The notes under the pieces are model-generated. The model searched no databases, was not told the origin of the DNA, and worked only from the letters and a program-made list of their open reading frames with translations. Position numbers and translations under genes: made by a program. A DNA stretch of 28,036 nucleotides from CAZEPJ01 sp964514105. Its GTDB lineage: Bacteria > Desulfobacterota > Desulfocorpusculales > Desulfocorpusculum. The stretch's first letter is position 1; each line of letters starts with the position of its first letter. Positions 8,118 through 14,793 of the stretch are shown here, piece by piece. The stretch spans positions 1 through 28,036 of the forward strand of contig CAZEPJ010000057.1 in assembly GCA_964514105.1 (NCBI GenBank), written 5' to 3'.

Positions 8118-8630
8118 CTACTTCGGATGCAGGACACCGCTGACCACGTGAATCACGCCATTGGAGGCCTCCACGTCTGGTTGGATCACCGGGACTCCGT
8201 CGATGATCAAAGGGGTCTTTCGGTAACCCAAAGTAAGTGCCCTTCCCTGAAGGGTCCTCAACGACATGACCCCCGGCAGTTCCCTGGCTGTGTAGCGCCC
8301 GGAGACCACGTGGCAAAGCAGAATATCCCGAAGGGCTCCCCGGTTCTCCGGCCTGAGCAGGTTCTCGACGGTCCCGACGGGCAGCCGCGCGAAGGCGTCG
8401 TCGGTGGGCGCGAACACGGTGTACGATCCCGTCCTCAAGGTCTCCGTCAGCCCGGCCGCATCCAACGCGGTGAGCATCGTCTTGAATGACCCGGCATCCC
8501 TGGCCGTCTCCACGATGTCCTTCATGGGCGGCAGGGCCTCTCGCGAACCCTCTGTGGCACACCCCCCCACGACCAAGGCCAACAGCAAGAGTCCGACTCG
8601 CTCCGCCCCAGCTCTCCTTTTCCGCCCCAT
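8118..8630 (-). CDS. fasciclin (FAS1) domain lipoprotein
   Basis: A 170-residue secreted lipoprotein with one FAS1 domain, a fold used for cell-surface adhesion or ligand binding. The chosen start, MGRKRRAGAER, gives a signal peptide with hydrophobic core GLLLLALVV and lipobox VGGC (lipidated C24). An upstream in-frame reading to 8801 has no signal features and no ribosome site. The FAS1 hallmarks are clear: TVFAPTDDAFARLP (H1), the central LLCHVVSGRYTARELPG, and SNGVIHVVSGVLHPK (H2). It is first in a three-gene unit with DUF3243 and a small helical protein. Fasciclin genes are members of the RpoE/ChrR singlet-oxygen regulon in Rhodobacter, which fits the CFA and photolyase neighbours, but regulation here is unseen. 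Confidence 0.9.
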   Translation of the reverse strand: MGRKRRAGAERVGLLLLALVVGGCATEGSREALPPMKDIVETARDAGSFKTMLTALDAAGLTETLRTGSYTVFAPTDDAFARLPVGTVENLLRPENRGALRDILLCHVVSGRYTARELPGVMSLRTLQGRALTLGYRKTPLIIDGVPVIQPDVEASNGVIHVVSGVLHPK

Positions 8631-8635
8631 GGATG

Positions 8636-8645
8636 CTCCCTTCTT
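8636..8645 (-). promoter_or_regulatory. ribosome binding site fixing the fasciclin start
   Basis: AAGAAGGGAG on the minus strand ends 5 nt before the ATG at 8630. It decides for the 170-residue lipoprotein and against a 227-residue extension. Confidence 0.65.
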
Positions 8646-8683
8646 CCAAGCCAAGGATTCGGCCCCGTGCTCTGAATGACGAA

Positions 8684-8830
8684 TCAACGTTTGATGGTTT
8701 CGTGAAGAGTCGTCACCCTGGTGAACACCTGGATCCAGGAAGTGTTCAGCCAACGGATCGAACTGGATTGCGTCTTTCGACGGAATGACCAAGCACAGCA
8801 TTGCCTACCCTACGAGATCCTCAACGTTTG
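8684..8830. promoter_or_regulatory. gene-free region with possible operator sites upstream of fasciclin
   Basis: The 333-bp gap 8631-8963 has no supported gene. It holds a compound inverted repeat at 8722-8748: the outer arms TGAACAC (8722-8728) and GTGTTCA (8742-8748) flank the perfect 12-bp palindrome CCTGGATCCAGG (8728-8739). TCAACGTTTG occurs twice, at 8684-8693 and 8821-8830. These could be regulator sites or a leader hairpin for the fasciclin unit. I found no convincing -35/-10 pair there. Confidence 0.3.
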
Positions 8831-8963
8831 GTTATCAGCTTAAAGGGCCATGGGCGGTTTTCAAGGGGGGGGATGATGGGTTGGCCCAAACTGTTGTGGG
8901 GAAGAACCCAGAGAGAAGGTTCGTGGGTAGAGGCTTGAGGTTCAAGCAGCCCCGTATGGCGCC

Positions 8964-10043
8964 TCACGTCCTCGCGGAGGGGAAGACCGGCCCGCGGGGA
9001 GGTGAGAGGCAAGCTCGTTTCCGGAGCAGGTAGTGCGAGACGATCCATTCCTGCCCGCCATGGTATCCCCACAGCTCGGAGCAGGCCATGAAAAAGATAC
9101 GCCAGCGCTGGAGCCAACGTCTGCCCCCACCCCGGCCATACACCTCTCGAAGCGTGGGCAGGAGCTGTTCCCGCCTGGCGTCCAGACGGTTCAACCAAGC
9201 CTCGGCCGTCTTGCTGTAGTGGCCGCCGTTGACCCGCCAGTGGCGCTCCAGCACCAGGTCATCCTGGAAATAGAGGAGGAGCGGGTCCGACGGCATCATT
9301 CCCGCCGTGAAGAAGTACCGACCCATCCAATTGTCCTCCCCCTGGGTCTCGAAGCGATACGGGACCGCCCGGTGCGAGAACATATGGACGAAGAGCTTCC
9401 CGCCCGGCTTGAGCCAGCGCGCGATTCGGGACAGGAGCTGCCGCCAGTTTCGGGCATGTTCGAACATCTCCACGGACACCACGCGGTCAAATCGCCTTTC
9501 CGTTTCGAACCGATTGATGTCCGCCGTCACCACATCCACGTTGGTCAAGCCCCGCTGCGCGCACGCCTCCCGGATGAAATCCCCCTGGGACCGGGAGTTG
9601 GAGAGGGCCAGGATCCGGCTTCCATGATAGTGTTGGGCCGCCCAGAGCGAGAACGAGCCCCAGCCGCACCCAAGATCCAGGATCGCCATCCCATCCGTCA
9701 CCTCGGCCCGGTCGCAAGTAAGCTCCAGCATGGCCTCCTCGGCGGCACCCAGGTCGTTCACCTGACCAGGCCAAAGACAGCAGCTGTACTTCATCTGGGG
9801 CCCGAGGATGGGTCGGAAGAAAGCCGCTGGCAGCTCGTAGTGCTGCTCGTTGGGTTTGTCCACCTCCAGGGCGATGGGGCTTTGGTCCATGTGCCGGATG
9901 AAACCCATGACGCCCACCTGTTGAGCCTCCACGTCATCCCGGTTCTGGGAACGCAACCGTTCCTCGTTGAGCCTTCGGATCCCCCAACGGATCATCCAGT
10001 CCGGGAGCAACCCCCGTTCGGCGAAAGCCAGGGCGAGTCTCAT
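8964..10043 (-). CDS. CFA-synthase-family SAM methyltransferase (coclaurine N-methyltransferase-like branch)
   Basis: A 359-residue SAM-dependent methyltransferase related to CFA synthase but clearly different from the one at 6023-7330. SAM motif I is ILDLGCGWGSF (121-131), followed by LALSNSRSQGDFI (145-157), which resembles the TNS-x-Q region of plant coclaurine N-methyltransferases. KYSCCLWP (85-92) replaces the YSCG of classical CFA synthases, and SVEMFEHARNW (190-200) and FVHMFSHRAVPYRFE (218-232) follow. The ATG start at 10043 overlaps the DUF1295 stop (ATGA on the minus strand), so the longer open frame upstream is not coding. Together with DUF1295 it probably modifies unsaturated acyl chains. 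Whether the product is a cyclopropane, methyl-branched or other lipid cannot be told from sequence. Confidence 0.88.
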   Translation of the reverse strand: MRLALAFAERGLLPDWMIRWGIRRLNEERLRSQNRDDVEAQQVGVMGFIRHMDQSPIALEVDKPNEQHYELPAAFFRPILGPQMKYSCCLWPGQVNDLGAAEEAMLELTCDRAEVTDGMAILDLGCGWGSFSLWAAQHYHGSRILALSNSRSQGDFIREACAQRGLTNVDVVTADINRFETERRFDRVVSVEMFEHARNWRQLLSRIARWLKPGGKLFVHMFSHRAVPYRFETQGEDNWMGRYFFTAGMMPSDPLLLYFQDDLVLERHWRVNGGHYSKTAEAWLNRLDARREQLLPTLREVYGRGGGRRWLQRWRIFFMACSELWGYHGGQEWIVSHYLLRKRACLSPPRGPVFPSART

Positions 10044-10837
10044 GGCTTCATGTCCCTGGGAAACCACGGCACGAATGCGCTGGTTCGCTCCATGTACTCC
10101 CGGTAACGGGGTCGGGTTTCCACGATGGTGCGCTCGAGGAGGGTGACGCCTGAGACCTTGAGGAGAAGGAACGTGATGGTCAGGGGGCTGATGAGGGTCA
10201 ACCAGCCCCAGGGCGTGGCCAGGGAGACGAGAAAGATGCCCCACCAGATCAGCGACTCCCCGAAATAGTTGGGGTGCCTGCTGTACGCCCACAGGCCCCG
10301 GTCCATGACCCTCCCCCTGTTGCCAGGATCGGCCTTGAAGCGGGCCAATTGCCAGTCGGCCACGGCCTCCAGAGCGAACCCCAGCAGCCACAGCGATCCG
10401 CCCAGCAGGTCGAGCCAGGTAAGTCGCGACGGCTCCGCCGAGAGTTGGGCTACCTGGGCGCTGAGGGAGATGACCCAGAGGAGAAATGCCTGCACCCCGA
10501 AGACCTTGTACAGGCTCGCCCATTGGAAACCAGGGCCGTGGCGCGCCCTCATCTGTGCGTAACGACGGTCCTCCCCCTGCCCCCATTTCCGCACGAAGAG
10601 GTGGACGGCCAGCCGCAGACCCCACAGGCTGACGAGCACCGTGACCAGCAGCCTCCTACCCCAAAACCCCTCCTGGGACTGAAGCAACGTGAGCCAAGCC
10701 ACCAAACAGAACCCCAGGCCCCAGAAGATGTCCACGATGCTCACGTCTCGCCTCGGCAGACTGAGCAACCACACCCCGAACATCAGAGCAACGGCCGCCG
10801 TGAGATTCCATGCCGAAACGATCACAATGCTTTCCAT
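10040..10837 (-). CDS. DUF1295 (steroid 5-alpha-reductase-like) membrane protein
   Basis: A 265-residue polytopic membrane protein of the DUF1295 family. The first half contains hydrophobic segments at about 7-26, 35-52 and 62-84, with SIVDIFWGLGFCLVAWLTL typical of the family. The C-terminal half carries the steroid-5-alpha-reductase/isoprenylcysteine methyltransferase-like signature GLWAYSRHPNYFGESLIWWG (about 192-211), then LLERTIVETRPRYREYMERT. The relatives bind NADPH or SAM; the substrate of DUF1295 is unknown. No strong ribosome site precedes 10837 (GGGGAG is rather distant). It is translationally coupled to the downstream methyltransferase and diverges from the photolyase genes. A role in reducing or modifying the lipid product is inferred from context. 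Confidence 0.9.
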   Translation of the reverse strand: MESIVIVSAWNLTAAVALMFGVWLLSLPRRDVSIVDIFWGLGFCLVAWLTLLQSQEGFWGRRLLVTVLVSLWGLRLAVHLFVRKWGQGEDRRYAQMRARHGPGFQWASLYKVFGVQAFLLWVISLSAQVAQLSAEPSRLTWLDLLGGSLWLLGFALEAVADWQLARFKADPGNRGRVMDRGLWAYSRHPNYFGESLIWWGIFLVSLATPWGWLTLISPLTITFLLLKVSGVTLLERTIVETRPRYREYMERTSAFVPWFPRDMKP

Positions 10838-10896
10838 GGCCAGCGACCCACTCCCCGTGAATGGCCCCGACTCTTTTCATCAGGCCGCGTTTGTCC

Positions 10897-10927
10897 TAGT
10901 ATATCCGCAGCTGAGACGACCGGCCAA
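10897..10927 (-). promoter_or_regulatory. candidate promoter of the DUF1295/methyltransferase unit, with shared motif
   Basis: On the minus strand, TTGGCC (10922-10927, 4/6) and TATACT (10898-10903, 5/6) are 18 bp apart, giving a leader of about 54 nt. The -10 lies in TAGTATATCCGCAGC (10897-10911, plus reading), which is 14/15 identical to 2809-2823 upstream of the MBL-hydrolase unit. No comparably good plus-strand promoter for the photolyase pair was found in 10838-11009. Confidence 0.45.
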
Positions 10928-10993
10928 CAAGTACTCGAACCCGCTTCCCCCGACCCGCCGCCGGTTTCGTGAGGGGCGTTTCCGGAGCCGCAC

Positions 10994-11000
10994 AAGGAGG
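10994..11000 (+). promoter_or_regulatory. ribosome binding site fixing the photolyase start
   Basis: AAGGAGG, 9 nt before ATG 11010. It decides against a 107-codon upstream extension of the open frame that overlaps the divergent DUF1295 gene. Confidence 0.8.
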
Positions 11001-11009
11001 ATCCTCCCC

Positions 11010-12491
11010 ATGTCCGGAACTCCCGGCCGCCAGGTTCCATGCATCCGCATCCGTCCGGGCAACGACCGGCCGATCCATCCCCAGGGCGGCTTCGTCCTTT
11101 ACTGGATGACCGCGGCGCGCAGGGTCGCGTGGAACTTCGGCCTCCAGCGAGCCGTGGAGCGGGCCGAGGAGCTGGGAAGGCCCATCGTGGTCCTGGAGGG
11201 CCTGCGGGCACGATACAGATGGGCCAGCGACCGGTTCCATGCCTTCATCCTGGAGGGGATGGCCGACAACGCCCGCCGACTGAGGGGAAGCGGCATCCTT
11301 TACTATCCGTATGTCGAAACCAAACCCGACGAGGGCAAAGGTCTGCTGGCCGCCCTGGGGGCCTGCGCCTGCGTGGTGGTGACCGACGACTTCCCGGAGT
11401 TCTTCCTCCCGCGGATGGTCGCATCCGCCGCCAGACAGCTCCCTGTCCGGCTGGAGCAGGTGGACGGCAACGGCCTCCTGCCCATGAGGCTTGCGGGAAG
11501 GACGTTCCCGACAGCCTTCGCCTTCAGGCGTTTCCTTCAGAAGGAGCTGCCCCGACACCTCCGCCAATTCCCGGAACCCGATCCCCTGGCGTCTGTCGGC
11601 ATTCGGCGCGCGCCGTCTCTTCCCGAGGAGATCGCCCGGCGCTGGCCCCGTGCGCCCGATGGGCTGCTGCAAGACATCGTTCCCGCCCTGGGCTCCCTCC
11701 CCATCGATCACACCGTCGGGAAGGTCGCGATGGAAGGCGGCGCCTCGGCGGCCCAGGTCGCCCTGAGGCGTTTCCTGGACAGGGGGCTGCCCCGGTACGC
11801 CGAGTCCCGGAACCAACCCGACGAGGAAGTGACCAGCGGGCTTTCCCCGTACCTCCACTTCGGCCACATCTCACCGCACCAGGTCTTCGCGGAGCTGGCC
11901 TCGCGGTTCGACTGGTCCGGGGACTGCCTGGACCCCAAGGCCACCGGAGGGCGACAGGGATGGTGGGGGTTGCCCCCGGGGGCTGAGGCCTTCCTGGACC
12001 AGATGGTCACCTGGCGGGAGCTGGGGTATAACCTGTGCGCCACGCGGCCCGACTACGACCGGTACGAATCACTCCCGGATTGGGCCCGCCGGACCCTGGA
12101 GGCCCATGCCGGCGACCGGCGGGCGTACGTCTATTCCCGCTCCCTGCTCCGGAACGCCCAGACCCACGACCCGCTGTGGAACGCGGCCCAGAGGCAGCTC
12201 ACCCGGGAGGGGATCATCCACAACTACCTGCGCATGCTCTGGGGCAAGAAGATCCTGGAGTGGTCCCCTTCCCCCCGGGAGGCCCTGGAGACGATGATCG
12301 AGCTGAACAACACCTATGCCCTCGACGGCCGCGACCCCAATTCCTACTCGGGCATCTTCTGGTGCCTGGGGCGCTATGATCGGCCGTGGGGTCCGGAGCG
12401 GCCGGTTTTCGGCACGATCCGGTACATGAGTTCTCTGAACACCGCGCGCAAGGTGAGGGTGGAAGGATACATCCAGAAGTACGCCCCATGA
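11010..12491 (+). CDS. phr: class II CPD photolyase
   Basis: A 493-residue FAD-dependent deoxyribodipyrimidine photolyase that uses light to split cyclobutane pyrimidine dimers in DNA. The N-terminal alpha/beta domain (about 20-160) has the class II pattern R-x2-WNFGLQRAVERAEELGRPI. The catalytic helical domain carries TSGLSPYLHFGHISPHQVF (275-293), QMVTWRELGYN (331-341), HDPLWNAAQRQL and HNYLRMLWGKKILEW (404-418), then DPNSYSGIFWCLGRYDRPWG and FGTIRYMS near the end, all hallmarks of class II rather than class I enzymes. The length is normal. Its stop overlaps the start of the next photolyase gene (ATGA at 12488-12491). Class II enzymes are widespread in deltaproteobacteria and eukaryotes. 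Confidence 0.93.
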   Translation: MSGTPGRQVPCIRIRPGNDRPIHPQGGFVLYWMTAARRVAWNFGLQRAVERAEELGRPIVVLEGLRARYRWASDRFHAFILEGMADNARRLRGSGILYYPYVETKPDEGKGLLAALGACACVVVTDDFPEFFLPRMVASAARQLPVRLEQVDGNGLLPMRLAGRTFPTAFAFRRFLQKELPRHLRQFPEPDPLASVGIRRAPSLPEEIARRWPRAPDGLLQDIVPALGSLPIDHTVGKVAMEGGASAAQVALRRFLDRGLPRYAESRNQPDEEVTSGLSPYLHFGHISPHQVFAELASRFDWSGDCLDPKATGGRQGWWGLPPGAEAFLDQMVTWRELGYNLCATRPDYDRYESLPDWARRTLEAHAGDRRAYVYSRSLLRNAQTHDPLWNAAQRQLTREGIIHNYLRMLWGKKILEWSPSPREALETMIELNNTYALDGRDPNSYSGIFWCLGRYDRPWGPERPVFGTIRYMSSLNTARKVRVEGYIQKYAP

Positions 12492-14164
12492 GCCATTTCC
12501 GCCAGAGACTCGCCCAACTGCAGCCCACCGACAGGAGGACTCGCAGGTGGCTCTTCGTCCCGTACGATCAGCTCACCGACCAGATGGGTCCCCTCAGCCG
12601 GGAGGACCCGGGGGATCTGGGCATCGTGCTCGTGGAGAACCCCTGGAAGGCCGCCCGACGCCCCTATCACAAACAGAAGCTGGCGCTCATACTCGTCAAC
12701 CTGCGTCACTTCGCTCTGGAGCAGACGGCCCGAGGCGTGGCCGTTCGGCATGTGGCGCACTCGGGGCCGTACCGAGAGGCCCTGGAGCCTCTGGTCGATG
12801 AGCTCGGCCCTCTGGGGCTCATGGAGCCAGCGGAGCGCGAGTTGCGCGCGGACCTGCAGCCCCTGGTGCGTGCAGGGAAAATCAAGATGTTGCCCCACGA
12901 TGGCTGGGTGACCACCCCGGAGGACCTGAAGGAGGCATCTCCCCTGGGCCCCCCCTGGCGCATGGATGCGTTTTACCGCCAGGTCCGTCGCCGCACGAAC
13001 GTCCTCATGAAGGATCGGAGGCCCGCAGGGGGCAAGTTCAGCTTCGATGCGGAGAACCGCCGTCCCTGGAGGGGCGAGCCTCCGGCTCCCTCCCCCCCCC
13101 TTTTCCCTCTGGACCCGATCAAACGGGAAGTGGGAGACCTCATCGCAAAGCGGTTCGCCCATCACCCGGGCTGCCTGGACCTGATCCGGCTTCCGGCGAC
13201 CCGTGGGGATGCGGACAGGCTCTGGGCCTGGGCCCGTGAGGAATGCCTGCCCCTCTTCGGACCTTACGAGGACGCCATGTCCCAATCATCCCGGGGGCTC
13301 TTTCACACGCGCGTATCGGCCCTCTTGAACATCCATCGCCTTCTCCCGTCGAGGCTCATCGCGGATGCACAGGCCCTGGACATCCCCCTGGCCGGCAAGG
13401 AGGGATTCATCCGGCAGATCCTGGGCTGGCGGGAGTTCGTTCACCAGATCCACCTGGCCACGGACGGCTTCCGAGAGTTGCCCCAAGGTTCCGTGCCTGT
13501 TGCCGACAAGCCCGGCGACGGAGGGTACGGCCGTTGGGCCGGGCGGGCCTGGATCGGCTCTTCGTCCCCCGGAGATCCGGATGGAGGCGCCTGTCCCGCG
13601 TTTCTCGCCGGAGATGAGCCCGTGCCGACCGCCTACTGGGGAAACCCCTCCGGTCTGGCCTGCCTGGACCGCGTGGTGTCGGATGTTTGGGCCGAGGGCT
13701 ACAGTCACCACATCACCCGGCTCATGGTTCTCTGCAACCTGGCCGCGCTCTTGGGCATCTCCCCCAGGGCCATGACGGACTGGTTCTGGGCGGCGTACAC
13801 GGACGCGTACGACTGGGTCGTGGAGCCCAATGTCCTGGGCATGGGGTTGTATGCCGTCGGAGACCTCATGACCACCAAGCCGTACGTGTCCGGGGCCGCG
13901 TATATCGATCGAATGAGCGATTATTGTTCGGCGTGCGCCTTTGATCCCAAGACGGATTGCCCCATCACGCCCCTCTACTGGGCTTTCCTGGCGCGGCATC
14001 GGGGTCGGCTGTCCGGGAACCCGCGTCTGCGGCTGCCCGCGACATCCCTTGACCGCCGAGGGGCGCATCTGCGAAAAAGGGATGCGAGGGTCTTCGATCT
14101 GGTTCGAGAGATCTTGGGGTCCGGCGGCCTTTTGAGTCCAGAGCGCGTGCGCAAGTGCCGCTGA
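12488..14164 (+). CDS. Fe-S photolyase/cryptochrome (PhrB/CryB-type, FeS-BCP)
   Basis: A 558-residue member of the iron-sulfur bacterial cryptochrome/photolyase group, whose studied members repair (6-4) photoproducts (Agrobacterium PhrB) or act as cryptochromes (Rhodobacter CryB). The N-terminal domain opens with WLFVPYDQLT and ENPWKAARRPYHKQKLALIL. FAD-domain landmarks are QILGWREFVHQIH (310-322), YWGNPSGLACLDRVV (383-397) and YSHHITRLMVLCN (405-417). Four Cys can hold a [4Fe-4S] cluster: C392, C480, C483 and C491. C392 to C480 is 88 residues, as in PhrB, but the loop C483-C491 is about five residues shorter than the PhrB spacing. Translation is coupled to the class II photolyase. A run of nine C at 13092-13100 lies within the gene. 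Confidence 0.9.
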   Translation: MSHFRQRLAQLQPTDRRTRRWLFVPYDQLTDQMGPLSREDPGDLGIVLVENPWKAARRPYHKQKLALILVNLRHFALEQTARGVAVRHVAHSGPYREALEPLVDELGPLGLMEPAERELRADLQPLVRAGKIKMLPHDGWVTTPEDLKEASPLGPPWRMDAFYRQVRRRTNVLMKDRRPAGGKFSFDAENRRPWRGEPPAPSPPLFPLDPIKREVGDLIAKRFAHHPGCLDLIRLPATRGDADRLWAWAREECLPLFGPYEDAMSQSSRGLFHTRVSALLNIHRLLPSRLIADAQALDIPLAGKEGFIRQILGWREFVHQIHLATDGFRELPQGSVPVADKPGDGGYGRWAGRAWIGSSSPGDPDGGACPAFLAGDEPVPTAYWGNPSGLACLDRVVSDVWAEGYSHHITRLMVLCNLAALLGISPRAMTDWFWAAYTDAYDWVVEPNVLGMGLYAVGDLMTTKPYVSGAAYIDRMSDYCSACAFDPKTDCPITPLYWAFLARHRGRLSGNPRLRLPATSLDRRGAHLRKRDARVFDLVREILGSGGLLSPERVRKCR

Positions 14165-14203
14165 ATGTCCCGATGCGGGAGCCATACCCTTCGGCCGGGA
14201 CAT
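14165..14203 (+). terminator. possible hairpin after the photolyase pair
   Basis: ATGTCCCG (14165-14172), immediately after the stop codon, is complementary to CGGGACAT (14196-14203) across a 23-nt spacer. There is no T run. A second pairing, GGACATGGG (14198-14206) with CCCATGTCC (14238-14246), competes with it. It may be an attenuating structure or chance. Confidence 0.25.
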
Positions 14204-14227
14204 GGGATTGCCAAGCGCGCTGAAGCG

Positions 14228-14326
14228 ATGTCCGATCCCCATGTCCTGATTGGGGGCGGTGGCCTGGCGGGTCTTTGCCGCGGGCTTGAACTCCAGCAAG
14301 CGGGCGTCGGAGAGTCGAAGGGGTAG
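14228..14326 (+). pseudogene. remnant of an FAD/NAD-binding oxidoreductase N-terminus
   Basis: A 32-codon open frame begins MSDPHVLIGGGGLAGLCRG and continues LELQQAGV before GESKG and a TAG stop. The opening is a near-perfect Rossmann beta-alpha-beta dinucleotide fold (hydrophobic strand, G-x-G-x2-G, helix, next strand), as found at the start of FAD-dependent amine oxidases, phytoene desaturase-like and lycopene-cyclase-like proteins. The remaining 350 or more residues of such a protein are missing; a different gene starts 8 bp after the stop. I read it as the stump of a deleted flavoprotein gene once located between the photolyases and the membrane protein. A functional 32-residue peptide is much less likely. 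Confidence 0.55.
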
Positions 14327-14333
14327 ACCCGAA

Positions 14334-14780
14334 ATGAGTCTGGAGAAGGCGCTGCTGTTGGCGCAGGTTGCGGCTACCCTTTACATGGCGGGCATCATCT
14401 GGTTCGCCCAGATCGCCCACTATCCGCTCTTGGAGCAGGTGGGAAGGGAGTCGTTCGCCGAGTATCAGAACGCCAACATGAGACGCACGGGTTGGGTGGT
14501 GGGGCCCCCGATGCTGACGGAGGGGATCACGGCGATCGCCTTGGTCTGGGTCCGTCCGAGCGGCGTCTCCGATGGCCTCGTTTGGACGGGCTTGGGCCTC
14601 CTTCTCGTCATCTGGATCTCGACCCTCACACTCCAGGTCCCACGGCACCAAGCCCTCGCGCGCGGGTTCGACGACGCGGCCCATCGCGCTCTGGTGGCCA
14701 CCAACTGGATTCGAACCGTCGCGTGGAGCCTGCGGGGTTTGCTGGTCCTGGGGATGCTCCGTTGCGCGGCATGGAATTGA
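14334..14780 (+). CDS. four-helix membrane protein of unknown function
   Basis: A 148-residue integral membrane protein with four predicted helices at about 5-24, 55-72, 78-98 and 124-145. A polar segment between helices 1 and 2 carries WFAQIAHYPLLEQVG and FAEYQNANMRRTGWVVGPPM; the last loop has QVPRHQALARGFD and NWIRTVAWSLRG. I do not recognise a named domain with confidence; the layout is reminiscent of DUF1772-like small membrane proteins. The ATG at 14334 has GAAGGGG about 10 nt upstream. It follows the photolyase pair and the flavoprotein stump and precedes the PPOX gene by 13 bp. The conserved-looking W-x-Q-I-x-H-Y-P motif could be a ligand site, but that is speculation. Confidence 0.75.
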   Translation: MSLEKALLLAQVAATLYMAGIIWFAQIAHYPLLEQVGRESFAEYQNANMRRTGWVVGPPMLTEGITAIALVWVRPSGVSDGLVWTGLGLLLVIWISTLTLQVPRHQALARGFDDAAHRALVATNWIRTVAWSLRGLLVLGMLRCAAWN

Positions 14781-14781
14781 T

Positions 14782-14787
14782 GGAGGG
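14782..14787 (+). promoter_or_regulatory. ribosome binding site for a TTG start
   Basis: GGAGGG lies 6 nt before TTG 14794. No ATG occurs in frame near here, so this site selects the rare TTG start of the PPOX-family protein. Confidence 0.55.
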
Positions 14788-14793
14788 ATTGCC

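Noticed and set aside
10044..10625. Long upstream extension of the second CFA-type methyltransferase frame
   Set aside because: It lies entirely antiphase within DUF1295, is low-complexity Gly/Arg/Pro, and the ATGA overlap gives a natural start at 10043.
10689..11009. 107-codon N-terminal extension of the class II photolyase frame
   Set aside because: It overlaps the divergent DUF1295 gene, has no photolyase-like sequence, and AAGGAGG sits right before ATG 11010.
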